DNA of 64,000 nucleotides from Saccharospirillaceae bacterium (GTDB taxonomy: Bacteria > Pseudomonadota > Gammaproteobacteria > Pseudomonadales > Oceanobacteraceae). A program made the translations under genes and the position numbers. The stretch lies in contig JAJOJJ010000046.1 of the NCBI GenBank assembly GCA_021208685.1, forward strand, positions 1 to 64,000, written 5' to 3'. Position 1 is the stretch's first letter; every line of letters begins with the position of its first letter. Shown here piece after piece: positions 1 to 9,986 of the stretch. The notes under the pieces were generated by a model. It was not told where the DNA came from, searched no databases, and saw only the letters and a program-made list of their open reading frames with translations.

Positions 1-2
1 TT

Positions 3-1117
3 TTCCGAAAAAATGCCATTGAAAAGAAAATGGCGGAACAGGCTGCTGTTGAAGCGGAAGAACGCGCCAAATCTGAGCGCCGCCGCCTGATGAACCAGCT
101 GGCGGATAACTTTGATGCAAGTGTGGGCGGCGTGACTGGGTGCTGTTCAGCAGGCGGTTGAATCGATCCAGCAGAGCAGTTCTGAGATTCAGGCCAGTGC
201 CGAGCAGACTTCGTCGCAAAGCCAGACAATTGCTTCGGCCGCTGAGTGAAGCTTCTGCCAGCACACAGTCCATTTCGGCTGCTGCTGAAGAGATGGCGAC
301 CGCCAATCAGGAGATTGTGGAGCAGGTAGTCAGAACCTCACAGGTTGTTAAAGACGGTGTGGTTAAGGCAAATGTGGCCACTGAGAAAGTTTCCAGCCTC
401 CAGAGTGCTGCTGAAAAGATTTCAGAAATCGTCAGCATTATTTCGGATATTGCCGAGCAGACCAACCTGTTGGCTCTGAACGCGACCATTGAAGCGGCCC
501 GTGCCGGTGAACAGGGGCGTGGCTTTGCTGTGGTGGCGGATGAGGTGCGGACGCTGGCGCAACGCACTGCGGATGCGACGGCTGAAATCGGTAGTCTGAT
601 ATCAACCATCAGTGGCGAAGTTGAGCGCGTGTCGGCCAGTATTGGTTCGGTTGCTGAACGTGGTGATCAGTTGGCGGCAGAGGTCGGTGGTATTTCTGAA
701 AGTATTGCCACCATTGCATCTGCAACGGAAAAAGTATCGAAGAGTTTTAATAACAGCGCTGCGATCAGCTTTCTTGAAACGGTCAAGCTGGATCATGTTG
801 TCTGGAAGAGTCAGGTTTACAGTTGCGTCTGGAATGATGATCTGGACAGCTGCGCTTCCATGACGGACCACACGGGTTGTCGTCTGGGTAAGTGGTACTT
901 TGAGGGTGCCGGTTTTGATCAGTATCGTCATTTTTCTTCTTACGTACGTCTCGATGAGCCTCACAAAAATGTGCACGGACATGGGTTTAAAGCGCTCGAA
1001 GCTCATAAAAAGGGTGACCGTAATGGTTTGGTGACGCATCTGGAAAAAATGGAAATGGCCAGTCAGAAAGTGATTGATGTGCTGACGGATCTGGAGGGTG
1101 AAATTCAACAGGGTTAG
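3..1117 (+). pseudogene. Methyl-accepting chemotaxis protein with C-terminal CZB domain; 5' end outside window, two apparent frameshifts
   Basis: This is the signalling half of a chemoreceptor, which relays ligand binding to CheA/CheW. The cytoplasmic tip is intact ([19 protein letters not shown], then [17 protein letters not shown]). It is followed by a chemoreceptor zinc-binding (CZB) domain with [22 protein letters not shown] and [11 protein letters not shown], which supply the usual His/Cys zinc ligands. The coding frame enters from the window edge and reads well to about base 134. It then continues in the next frame over 142-246, and again in the next frame from 248 to the stop at 1117. 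Both jumps fit one extra base, in the GGG at 138-140 and at the T of 247. The open frame from 140 alone is intact, but its first 35 residues (Arg/Leu-rich) are out-of-frame. Any transmembrane or sensor region lies upstream. A sequencing error is as likely as real decay. Confidence 0.75.
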
Positions 1118-1150
1118 CAGCAGACCGGTGCGCTCAGCAGGGGAATTCTC

Positions 1151-1156
1151 TATAAT
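1151..1156 (+). promoter_or_regulatory. -10 element (TATAAT) before gltX
   Basis: A perfect TATAAT lies 40 bases before the preferred gltX start and is followed by CATCCGCCTT. I see no good -35 hexamer at 16-18 bases upstream. The call rests on the -10 match and on its position between the chemoreceptor stop and gltX. Confidence 0.45.
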
Positions 1157-1195
1157 CATCCGCCTTAAATCCGCATGTCACAGAGAACACCATTT

Positions 1196-2713
1196 ATGAC
1201 GGTCCGCACCCGTGTTGCACCTTCGCCTACCGGCGATCCGCACGTAGGTACTGCCTACATCGCTTTATTCAATCTGGCTTTTGCCCGCCAGCATGGCGGC
1301 CAGTTTATCCTGCGTATTGAAGATACTGATCAGGCACGCAGCACGCCTGAGTCTGAGCAGGCCATCATGGACAGTATGCGCTGGCTGGGTCTGGAGTGGG
1401 ATGAGGGCCCGGACGTCGGTGGTGAATTTGGTCCATATCGTCAGAGCGAACGCCGGGATGTTTACCTCGAACACGTGCAGAAACTGCTGGACACTGGCCA
1501 TGCCTTTAAATGCTACCGTACGGCTGAAGAGCTGGATGCCCTGCGTCTTGCCCGCCAGGAGCAAGGGTCGCTGACCGCACTCAAACCATCCGATCTGCTG
1601 TTGCCTGCCGATGAAGTCGCCCGTCGTGAGGCGGCGGGTGAGCCTTATGTGGTGCGTATGACCGTACCGGAAGAGGGTGTGTGTGTGGTGAATGACATGC
1701 TGCGCGGTGCGATTGAACTCGATTGGGCTCAGGTCGATGCGCAGATTCTGCTGAAATCCGATGGCATGCCGACTTACCATCTGGCCAACGTGGTGGATGA
1801 TCATCTGATGAAAATCACCCACGTTATCCGTGGTGAGGAATGGATCAGCTCTGCGCCTAAGCATAAGCTGCTGTACGAATACTTCGGCTGGGATATGCCG
1901 CACCTGTGCCATATGCCGCTGCTGCGCAATCCGGACAAGAGCAAGCTGAGCAAGCGTAAAAATCCGACCTCAATCCTGTTCTACGATCGTATGGGTTATA
2001 TGCCGGAGGCGCTGCTGAACTATCTGGGCCGCATGGGCTGGTCGATGCCGGATGAGAGCGAAAAGTTCACCCGTGATCAGATGTTTGCCAACTTCGATAT
2101 CAAACGCGTATCTCTTGGTGGGCCGGTGTTTGACGTTGAAAAACTGCGCTGGCTGAACAGCCTGTGGGTGCGTGAGCTGGATGCTGAAACTTTCGCTCAG
2201 CGCTTTGCGGCCTGGGGCCTGCGTCCGCAGAATATTCTGCCGGTTATCCCACATGTGCAGCCGCGTATCGAAACCTTCTCTGATGTTGTGCCGCTGGCCG
2301 GGCATTTCCTGTCTGGCCTGACGCCGCTGACGCCCGCCAGCTTTGAGCATAAAGCCTATGACGAAGAGCGGCTGCTGACGGTACTTCAGTTTGGCTTGTG
2401 GCAGCTGGAAGAGATCCGTCACTGGAGCAAAGAGGATATTGAAGCGCGTCTGTTTGCGCTGGCACGCCTGCTGGATATTAAAGTCCGCGATTTCCTGTTC
2501 CCGTTCTTTATTGCTATTGCCGGTACCTCGGCCACCATTTCTGTGCTCGACAGCATGGCGTTGCTGGGACCGGATATGAGCCGTGCGCGTTTGCGTCATG
2601 CGATTGATGTGCTGGGTGGCGTTGGCAAGAAGAAAGCCAAAAAAATGGAAAAGGATTATCAGCAACTGTCAGAAGCGATTGCAGCTGAGTTGAGTGCGGC
2701 TGCAGAGTCCTGA
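1196..2713 (+). CDS. gltX: Glutamate--tRNA ligase
   Basis: Charges tRNA-Glu with glutamate in the cytoplasm. It is a class I synthetase with the HIGH-type motif near residue 16 ([13 protein letters not shown]) and the KMSKS-type motif near residue 250 ([10 protein letters not shown]). At 505 residues it has normal family length. An in-frame ATG at 1175 would add MSQRTPF, but it has no ribosome binding site. The ATG at 1196 follows AGAGAA and gives the family's usual start [13 protein letters not shown], so I prefer it. A tRNA-Glu gene lies about 250 bases downstream, so enzyme and substrate tRNA are neighbours. The function is secure; only the start is in question. Confidence 0.96.
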   Translation: MTVRTRVAPSPTGDPHVGTAYIALFNLAFARQHGGQFILRIEDTDQARSTPESEQAIMDSMRWLGLEWDEGPDVGGEFGPYRQSERRDVYLEHVQKLLDTGHAFKCYRTAEELDALRLARQEQGSLTALKPSDLLLPADEVARREAAGEPYVVRMTVPEEGVCVVNDMLRGAIELDWAQVDAQILLKSDGMPTYHLANVVDDHLMKITHVIRGEEWISSAPKHKLLYEYFGWDMPHLCHMPLLRNPDKSKLSKRKNPTSILFYDRMGYMPEALLNYLGRMGWSMPDESEKFTRDQMFANFDIKRVSLGGPVFDVEKLRWLNSLWVRELDAETFAQRFAAWGLRPQNILPVIPHVQPRIETFSDVVPLAGHFLSGLTPLTPASFEHKAYDEERLLTVLQFGLWQLEEIRHWSKEDIEARLFALARLLDIKVRDFLFPFFIAIAGTSATISVLDSMALLGPDMSRARLRHAIDVLGGVGKKKAKKMEKDYQQLSEAIAAELSAAAES

Positions 2714-2818
2714 TTGGTTACGGCTGTCCATTCCGTCCACTGGATCGGAAGGGCAGCCGGTAATCTTGGCTAAGTTATTGTTTCAGAAAATTTTTTCGCT
2801 CATTTCGGTTGTCATAGG

Positions 2819-2847
2819 TTGACAGTACTGAAGGGCGTAAGTAATAT
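2819..2847 (+). promoter_or_regulatory. Sigma-70 promoter for tRNA-Ala/tRNA-Glu
   Basis: A perfect TTGACA (2819-2824) is separated by 17 bases from TAATAT (2842-2847). A GC-rich discriminator (TCGCGCACG) follows, which is typical of stable-RNA promoters under stringent control. The predicted transcript starts about 12 bases before tRNA-Ala. Confidence 0.8.
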
Positions 2848-2865
2848 TCGCGCACGTTTTGAGAC

Positions 2866-2941
2866 GGGGCCTTAGCTCAGCTGGGAGAGCGCAACACTGG
2901 CAGTGTTGAGGTCAGCGGTTCGATCCCGCTAGGCTCCACCA
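2866..2941 (+). tRNA. tRNA-Ala (anticodon GGC)
   Basis: A 76-base cloverleaf with an encoded CCA. The acceptor stem GGGGCCT pairs with AGGCTCC with one G-T wobble. The anticodon stem CAACA/TGTTG holds loop CTGGCAG, giving anticodon GGC, and the T loop is TTCGATC. It reads GCC/GCT codons. Confidence 0.97.
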
Positions 2942-2960
2942 TTTTTATGTATGTCCTTGT

Positions 2961-3036
2961 GTCCCCATCGTCTAGAGGCCTAGGACACCGCCCTTTCACG
3001 GCGGTAACAGGGGTTCGAATCCCCTTGGGGATGCCA
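2961..3036 (+). tRNA. tRNA-Glu (anticodon TTC)
   Basis: A 76-base cloverleaf with encoded CCA, 19 bases after tRNA-Ala and probably co-transcribed with it. The acceptor GTCCCCA pairs with TGGGGAT, with a G-T wobble at the end. The anticodon stem CCGCC/GGCGG holds CTTTCAC, so the anticodon is TTC. This is the substrate of the GltX encoded just upstream. Confidence 0.97.
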
Positions 3037-3220
3037 TCTTTCCGACCTTCCTGGTCGTTCTTGTAATGAATTAATCCAGCCAATATTTCCTGTCTTCAGC
3101 ATCAGCCCTAATGGCTTTGGCGTAACAATGCACCGTTAAACACGTTACAATAGCGGCAGAATTCTGTGCCCGGCTCAGGCTTGGATACAGAACCCGTACA
3201 GGCGTTTTCAGGATGCGGTT

Positions 3221-3781
3221 ATGGTACATCTGCCCAATGTGATTAAAGAGAAAGCCCGCGCTATTAAAATGGTTGTGTTTGATGTTGACGGAGTGCTGAC
3301 CGATGGCACTCTGACTTACTCCGCAGACGGGGAGCAGGTAAAACATTTCAATGTTAAAGATGGTGTCGGCATTAAATTGCTGGATGCTTATGACATCGTT
3401 ACCGCGATTATTTCTGCTAAAGAATCTGCGCCGTTAGCACGCCGTGCCGCGGATCTGGGAATCAAACATTTCTTTCCGGGTACCAAAGATAAATGGGCGG
3501 TGTTATCAGCCTTAATGGATGAGCTGTGGTTTGAACCCGGTGAAGTCTGTTATGTCGGCGATGATGTGATTGATCTGAAAGTGATGAAAAAAGTCGGCTT
3601 AAGTATCGCGCCGAAAGATGCCTTCTGGATGGTGAAAGATCACGCCGATTTGATTACTGAAGCTGAAGGCGGTCGTGGTGTTGCCCGCGAAGTGGCCGAT
3701 ATTATACTCGGCAGTCGTATGCCGCTGGATGAAGCTTATATCAAGGCCATGCTGCCTGAGTTTGAGGATAGAAAAATATGA
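3221..3781 (+). CDS. kdsC: 3-deoxy-D-manno-octulosonate 8-phosphate phosphatase (KdsC)
   Basis: A HAD-superfamily phosphatase that removes phosphate from Kdo-8-phosphate to give Kdo, the first sugar of the LPS inner core. The signature VFDVDGVLTDG near residue 20 has the nucleophile and acid/base aspartates. GTKDKW and VGDDVIDLKVMKKVG supply the Lys and Mg-binding aspartates. At 186 residues it matches the family, which works as a tetramer. AGGA lies about 8 bases before the ATG. The stop overlaps the next gene (ATGA), so it is translationally coupled to the epimerase, with kdsB two genes on. In many relatives kdsC instead sits beside kdsD and the lpt genes. Confidence 0.92.
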   Translation: MVHLPNVIKEKARAIKMVVFDVDGVLTDGTLTYSADGEQVKHFNVKDGVGIKLLDAYDIVTAIISAKESAPLARRAADLGIKHFFPGTKDKWAVLSALMDELWFEPGEVCYVGDDVIDLKVMKKVGLSIAPKDAFWMVKDHADLITEAEGGRGVAREVADIILGSRMPLDEAYIKAMLPEFEDRKI

Positions 3782-4785
3782 AAATTCTGGTTACCGGTGC
3801 AGCCGGTTTTATCGGTGCTTTTACCAGTAAGCGCTTTGTTGAACAGGGTCATGAAGTTATTGGTATTGATAACCTGAATGATTACTACGACGTTAATTTA
3901 AAGCACGGTCGTCTGGGCTGGCTGGCTGAACAATCCGGTTTCACCTTTAAACAAGTGGAGTTATCCGACCGCACAGCGGTGGACGCGGTATTTGCAGAGC
4001 ATAAATTTGACCGTGTTGTGCATCTGGCGGCTCAGGCCGGTGTGCGTTATTCCATCACCAATCCGCACGCCTATGTAGACAGTAATTTAATTGGCTTTGT
4101 GAATATTCTTGAAGCCTGTCGTCATAACGAAGTGGGTCATCTGGTGTATGCCTCGTCCAGCTCGGTCTACGGTCTGAATACCAAGATTCCTTACAGTACC
4201 TCTGACCGCGTTGATCATCCTGTGTCGTTGTATGCAGCGACGAAAAAATCCAATGAATTAATGGCGCATACTTATGCGCATCTTTATGGTTTGCCTGTGA
4301 CTGGTCTGCGTTTCTTTACCGTGTATGGTCCCTGGGGACGTCCGGATATGGCGTATTTCAGTTTTACCCGCGATATTCTCGAAGGTAAAACCATTAACGT
4401 CTTTAACCACGGTAAGATGCAGCGCGACTTTACCTATGTCGACGATATTGTTGAAGGTGTTACCCGGATTACGCAGAAAATTCCTCAGGGTGTGAGCGGC
4501 TGGACACCGGAAAGCGGCGACTGTTCACGCAGTTCAGCGCCTTATAAAATTTACAATATTGGCAACCATAACAGCGTTGAGCTGGGTACCTTTATCGAAA
4601 CCATCGAAAATGTGCTGGGCAAAAAAGCCAATAAAAATTATATGGAAATGCAGCCGGGCGATGTATTGGCGACCTATGCCAATGTGGATGATCTGGTAGA
4701 AGATGTTGATTTTGCGCCTAATACGCCGCTGGCTGAAGGGATTGAACGCTTCGCCCGCTGGTACCGTGATTTCTACAAGGTTTAA
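3778..4785 (+). CDS. NAD-dependent sugar-nucleotide epimerase, UDP-glucuronate 4-epimerase type
   Basis: A short-chain-dehydrogenase-fold enzyme of the extended type. The Rossmann motif GAAGFIG is at the N-terminus, ASSSSVYG carries the catalytic Ser region, and YAATKK is the Tyr-x3-Lys pair. RDFTYVDDIVEG is the usual epimerase C-domain motif. The 335 residues, DNLNDYYDVNLK and the AQAGVRYSI segment resemble UDP-glucuronate 4-epimerases, which make UDP-galacturonate for LPS core or capsule. It lies between kdsC and kdsB with a 4-base overlap upstream and 8 bases downstream, so its product probably goes into the same cell-surface polysaccharide as Kdo. The exact substrate (UDP-GlcA or another UDP-hexose) cannot be fixed from sequence alone. 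Confidence 0.85.
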   Translation: MKILVTGAAGFIGAFTSKRFVEQGHEVIGIDNLNDYYDVNLKHGRLGWLAEQSGFTFKQVELSDRTAVDAVFAEHKFDRVVHLAAQAGVRYSITNPHAYVDSNLIGFVNILEACRHNEVGHLVYASSSSVYGLNTKIPYSTSDRVDHPVSLYAATKKSNELMAHTYAHLYGLPVTGLRFFTVYGPWGRPDMAYFSFTRDILEGKTINVFNHGKMQRDFTYVDDIVEGVTRITQKIPQGVSGWTPESGDCSRSSAPYKIYNIGNHNSVELGTFIETIENVLGKKANKNYMEMQPGDVLATYANVDDLVEDVDFAPNTPLAEGIERFARWYRDFYKV

Positions 4786-4793
4786 TAAAAGAA

Positions 4794-5564
4794 ATGGCTG
4801 ATTATAAAATTGTGATTCCGGCTCGCTATGGCTCCAGTCGTCTGCCGGGGAAGCCGCTGATTCTGCTGGCCGGTAAGCCAATGATTCAGCACGTGTTTGA
4901 GCGTGCGCTGGCTACCGGTGTGCAGGATATTGTGATCGCAACCGATGATGAGCGTATCCGTGAGGCTGCTCTGGGATTTGGTGCCGATGTGGTGATGACT
5001 TCGCCGGATCATGAAAACGGCACTGAACGTATTGCTGAAGTGGCACAGATTAAAGGCTGGGACGGCGATGCTGTGATTGTGAATCTGCAGGGTGATGAGC
5101 CATTGATTCCGCAGTCATTAATTGAAATGACCGCAGCAAGTCTGCTGGAAAATCCGCAGGCCGGAATGAGTTCGGTATGTACACCGTTAAAGCACGCTGC
5201 GGACGCTTTCGATCCCAACGTGGTGAAGGTGGTGCTGGATCGTGCACATTTTGCCATGTATTTCAGCCGTGCTTCGATTCCCTGGGATCGTGATGCCTAT
5301 AAAATCAGCACCGAGCAGATGACCGGTAAGATGCCGGTGTACCGTCATATCGGTATGTACGGTTATCGTGTGTCCTTTCTTCAGCAATACACCAGCATGG
5401 AGCCCTGCGCACTGGAAGCGACCGAGTCGCTGGAGCAACTGCGTGCACTCTGGTACGGCGTAAAAATTCATATGTCGGTGATTGATCAGGCGCCAGGTCA
5501 TGGTGTTGATACTCAGGATGATGTCGTGCGGGTTGAAGCGCTTTTGCGTGATCTGGATCGCTGA
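4794..5564 (+). CDS. kdsB: 3-deoxy-manno-octulosonate cytidylyltransferase (CMP-Kdo synthetase)
   Basis: Activates Kdo with CTP to CMP-Kdo, the donor used by the Kdo transferase on lipid A precursor. The nucleotide-binding start VIPARYGSSRLPGKPL is typical, as are the NLQGDEPLI motif, which binds metal and CTP, and HENGTERIAE. Its 256 residues are the normal length. It is the last gene of the kdsC-epimerase-kdsB set and is followed by a strong terminator. In Pseudomonas-type genomes kdsB lies between ycaR and the LMW phosphatase gene. That slot is empty in this window (near 29.9 kb), so this may be the only copy. Confidence 0.96.
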   Translation: MADYKIVIPARYGSSRLPGKPLILLAGKPMIQHVFERALATGVQDIVIATDDERIREAALGFGADVVMTSPDHENGTERIAEVAQIKGWDGDAVIVNLQGDEPLIPQSLIEMTAASLLENPQAGMSSVCTPLKHAADAFDPNVVKVVLDRAHFAMYFSRASIPWDRDAYKISTEQMTGKMPVYRHIGMYGYRVSFLQQYTSMEPCALEATESLEQLRALWYGVKIHMSVIDQAPGHGVDTQDDVVRVEALLRDLDR

Positions 5565-5598
5565 TCATCGCCCTTGATCGCGTCAGGTGTTTATACAT

Positions 5599-5631
5599 GG
5601 CTGCTGTGTCTGACACAGCGGCCGTTTTTTT
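5599..5631 (+). terminator. Rho-independent terminator of the kdsC-epimerase-kdsB operon
   Basis: An 11-base-pair stem, GGCTGCTGTGT against ACACAGCGGCC with one wobble, has a 3-base loop and is followed by G and seven T. It sits 34 bases after the kdsB stop. Confidence 0.9.
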
Positions 5632-5765
5632 GGATACTTTTTTTCCTGACTGAGCTATTTTAAACGTGTAAGCCTTTGAAAAATCAGCTTTTCCGGACTC
5701 AGGGCGGTGCAGCTGCTGTGATCAGGCCAAACCTGGCAGGTGTTTTTGATGTAAGGAGTTCCACG

Positions 5766-6182
5766 ATGGCGTTGTCAATTTCAGAGAAGCTCGGCTATGC
5801 CGGTCTGCTGCCTTTTATTGCTGGTGCAGCAGCCGTTGTGCTTGGTATTGACGGTGGGGAGGCGTTCTTTAAATTATATTCGCTGCTGATTCTGGCTTTT
5901 ATGGCCGGTGGTTGTTGGGGCGTTGAGCAGGCGAATCCGGAACAGATTGATGAAATTCCGCTGGAGTTGTCCATCGGTACTTTTCTGTGGGGCTTGCTGG
6001 CGTATTTTCTGCCAACCAATGTGGCGGTATTGATGTTTATGGTTGGCTTCTGGTTGTTGCTGTGGACCGAAACCAATCCGATTTTTAAACGCGCTTATGC
6101 CGAGTCTTATAAGCGCTTACGGAATATTCTGACCGCAGTGGTTACCGTGCTTCATGTTGTGGTCTTTATTGCCGTTAACTGA
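5766..6182 (+). CDS. DUF3429 family inner-membrane protein
   Basis: A 138-residue membrane protein of unknown function with about four hydrophobic segments, including GYAGLLPFIAGAAAVVLG, LYSLLILAFMAGGCWG and a C-terminal VVTVLHVVVFIAV. The first segment, the GGCWG turn and the NPIFKRAYAESYKRLR stretch fit the DUF3429 family. The ATG at 5766 has an excellent AAGGAG seven bases upstream, so I prefer it to the ATG at 5676, which would add a 30-residue extension with no good ribosome site. It is a single gene between the kdsB terminator and convergent genes. No function is inferred. Confidence 0.8.
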   Translation: MALSISEKLGYAGLLPFIAGAAAVVLGIDGGEAFFKLYSLLILAFMAGGCWGVEQANPEQIDEIPLELSIGTFLWGLLAYFLPTNVAVLMFMVGFWLLLWTETNPIFKRAYAESYKRLRNILTAVVTVLHVVVFIAVN

Positions 6183-6204
6183 GCCTGATTAGCCGGTGGG
6201 GCTT

Positions 6205-7116
6205 TCACAGCCCCAGTCTTCTTCCTTCTTTGCAGGGTTGGCTGCTGCGCCACCATTCCTGAAACTGATCCGTCAGCCGCGCGACTCTGGCCCTGTCATT
6301 CATACAGGCAGTCACGGTGTTTCTGTCAATGCTGATGTAAACCGATGGTGTCATCAGAATCTGGTTGGCATTCACCGCGGAGTAGACCCGCAGTTGCATA
6401 CGGCTGCTCATGCGTTGTTGCAGCTGCAGCAGCGGATGATCAGCAATACCGGCATATTCGCGGGCAATTAATACGCGGATGTTGCGCTGGCGGGCGCCAC
6501 GCACATACCGGATCAGTGAGGACAGGGTGGTTTTGTCTGACCACAACGGGTGGTTGAGTTCATCAATGGTGATGTTGATGGCTGCCGGGCCAGACTGGCT
6601 GGCAATCTGCACTAATCCTTCAGCGGCAGCGGGTTGTTCCAGTACATACAGTGCGTTGTCCCGGCCTGGGGTAAAGAGTTCAAGCTCCTGCTCGGAGCGT
6701 CCCAGAACTTTGTGCATGTGTATGTGGGGAATGCCGGCATCCCAGCAGAATTCGGGCTCTGGTGAAAAACCATTACGATGATAAAAACCATAAGCCTGTG
6801 TTTGTACTGTGGCGCGCAGGATGCGCCCCTGCATTTCTGTGCCGTAGTAATGTTCCACTGCGCGCAGCAGGCGGGAGCCCCAGCTTTGATTGCGGTACTT
6901 CTGCAATACGGCCATGCGCCCGAAGCGGCCATCGCTCAGCAGCCGGGCGCAGCCGACGGGGCGCTTGCCGTCGCGGGCAATAAAATGCACTGCGTCAGCA
7001 TCGTCTGCATCCCACTCCAGGGCGGCTGGGATATTCTGTTCCTGAATAAATACACGTTCACGGATGGCGCGTAAAATATCCCGCTGCTCTCTCCAGTTGG
7101 TGGTTTCAATCTCCAA
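6205..7116 (-). CDS. GNAT-family N-acetyltransferase with an extra C-terminal domain
   Basis: The N-terminal half (about residues 1-150) is a GNAT fold: RAIRERVFIQEQNIPAALEWD, the acetyl-CoA-binding region RFGRMAVLQKYRNQSWGSRLL, and AYGFYHRNGF near its end. A further region of about 150 residues follows, without a clear catalytic motif; it may be a phospholipase-D-like fold, but I am unsure. The first ATG of the open frame (7245) would overlap roxA by 140 bases. A TTG at 7114-7116 follows GGAGA at a good distance and starts the conserved part (LEIETTNWREQRD), so I place the start there. It overlaps roxA by 11 bases and is probably translationally coupled to it. The substrate is unknown. Confidence 0.75.
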   Translation of the reverse strand: MEIETTNWREQRDILRAIRERVFIQEQNIPAALEWDADDADAVHFIARDGKRPVGCARLLSDGRFGRMAVLQKYRNQSWGSRLLRAVEHYYGTEMQGRILRATVQTQAYGFYHRNGFSPEPEFCWDAGIPHIHMHKVLGRSEQELELFTPGRDNALYVLEQPAAAEGLVQIASQSGPAAINITIDELNHPLWSDKTTLSSLIRYVRGARQRNIRVLIAREYAGIADHPLLQLQQRMSSRMQLRVYSAVNANQILMTPSVYISIDRNTVTACMNDRARVARLTDQFQEWWRSSQPCKEGRRLGL

Positions 7117-8275
7117 ACTCGGTCTCCGGACTGTACAGCATATGGCGTTGCCAGAGGCTGACCAGCAGGTTTTGTGCTGTTGGGGTTGCTGCCAGCTTCT
7201 GCAGATCTTCCGTTTTATATTGGCTGTTATCGGCCAGGTAGGCAACTAACGCCACTGTGTTCAGGGGCAGATTCCAGCTGTGCCCAAGGGCAAAAAAGCT
7301 GCATTGGTTTTCCCCGATGCTGTAGGCAAAGCGGGCGAATTCAGAGCGGCGCCATTGCTGGTAAGCATGCAGCTCGTCGTTCAGTTCTTCCCAGTCGGCT
7401 TCGTCCCTTGGTTCCGGCAGTTGCTCTGGGTATTTGGCTTCGGTCATGAGCTTGCCGAGCACCTGTTGCAGACGTTCGTCATCGTTCAGGGCTTCGGTCA
7501 GCAGGCTGCGCAACCGCGCAGTGGCATCCTGATCAATCAGGCCGGGAGTCTGGGTTGGGCGGATGCCGGCATCGGTGTAGCGCTGGTCTTCACTGGCGCT
7601 GGCGAGGATGTCGTCCATCGCTGCCTGTGCCAGTTCGGCCTGACTGGGGGCGCGGAAACCGATGGAGTAGGTCATGCATTCGCCCTGAGCGATACCGTAG
7701 TGGGCCAGTTGTGGTGGCAGGTACAGCATGTCGCCCGGGTTCAGGGTCCAGCGTTCGCTTTCGTCAAATTGTTGCAGTACGCGGATTTTCGGTCCTTTGA
7801 GAATCAGCGAATCATCGTTGCACATCTGGCCGATGCGCCATTCACGCTGACCTTCGGCCTGCAGCAGGAATACATCGTACTGGTCATAGTGTGGGCCAAC
7901 CGAGCCACCATCGACGGCGTAGCTGATCATCAGGTCGTCGATGCGCCAGCTGGGCAGAAAACGGAAGTGTTCAAGAATGTCGGCGGCTTCCGGAATCCAG
8001 TGGTCTACTGCCTGCACCAGCAGGGTCCATTTGCTTTCCGGCAGGGCGCGATAATCGTCTTCGGTGAAGGGGCCGGTGCGGATGGTCCATGGACCGTCTT
8101 TGCCTTCTTCTTCGACCAGTCGTGATTCAATTTCTTCTTCCAGGCTCAGGCCGGCCAATTCTGACGAGCTGAGCAGCGGCTCAAAATCTGGCCAGGCGTT
8201 ACGGATTAATACCGGTTTTTGCTGCCAGTAATCGCGCAGGAATTCTTCAACGGACAGATGACCCAGAATGTGCAT
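7106..8275 (-). CDS. roxA: Ribosomal protein L16 arginine hydroxylase, cupin/JmjC type (RoxA/YcfD)
   Basis: A 2-oxoglutarate- and Fe(II)-dependent oxygenase that hydroxylates an arginine of ribosomal protein L16 (bL/uL16) in E. coli. Iron ligands are visible in GPHYDQYDVFLL (His-x-Asp) and LPPQLAHYGIA (distal His). The N-terminal MHILGHLSVEEFLRDYWQQKP and WRIDDLMISYAVDGG match YcfD. The C-terminal winged-helix part follows from about residue 230. The start is ATG 8275; the open frame runs 17 codons further upstream but into the purB terminator. The protein has 389 residues. The GNAT gene overlaps its 3' end. The function is inferred from the family. Confidence 0.9.
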   Translation of the reverse strand: MHILGHLSVEEFLRDYWQQKPVLIRNAWPDFEPLLSSSELAGLSLEEEIESRLVEEEGKDGPWTIRTGPFTEDDYRALPESKWTLLVQAVDHWIPEAADILEHFRFLPSWRIDDLMISYAVDGGSVGPHYDQYDVFLLQAEGQREWRIGQMCNDDSLILKGPKIRVLQQFDESERWTLNPGDMLYLPPQLAHYGIAQGECMTYSIGFRAPSQAELAQAAMDDILASASEDQRYTDAGIRPTQTPGLIDQDATARLRSLLTEALNDDERLQQVLGKLMTEAKYPEQLPEPRDEADWEELNDELHAYQQWRRSEFARFAYSIGENQCSFFALGHSWNLPLNTVALVAYLADNSQYKTEDLQKLAATPTAQNLLVSLWQRHMLYSPETEFGD

Positions 8276-8300
8276 AGTTGTGTACTCAGAATGCGGATAC

Positions 8301-8338
8301 AAAAAAAGCCCCCGCCAGATAAGCACCGACGGAGGCTT
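8301..8338 (-). terminator. Rho-independent terminator after purB
   Basis: Read on the minus strand, AAGCCTCCGTC pairs imperfectly with GGCGGGGGCTT across a loop of about a dozen bases and is followed by seven T. It lies between the purB stop and the roxA start, so roxA needs its own promoter or read-through. Confidence 0.75.
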
Positions 8339-8354
8339 CTGATTTTAACGCAGC

Positions 8355-9773
<1,419 letters not shown>

Positions 9774-9986
9774 TCAAGGCGCGCAATTCTACCGGATTTT
9801 TTTGTATATCTCAGCACCGGGGTGCCTTAATTGTGCATGCTCGCGGGCGTCGCCCGTTGGCGGTTGGTGCGCGGTACCTGAAAGGCTGCTTTCTGCCGCT
9901 GATTTTGGCGTTATTGTCACTCAACCTTCATGCTGATTCAGGTAGAATGCAGCGCAATTTTATTGGCCGTTAGCTGAGACCTGTTC

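Noticed and set aside
602-1159. Minus-strand frame opposite the chemoreceptor
   Set aside because: Antisense to the CZB domain, no family features.
2725-2765. Hairpin CGGCTGTCC/GGGCAGCCG after gltX
   Set aside because: The stem is imperfect, the loop is long and no T-run follows, so I do not call it a terminator.
7280-8125. Plus-strand open frame within roxA
   Set aside because: It lies wholly antisense to roxA, whose iron-binding motifs are intact.
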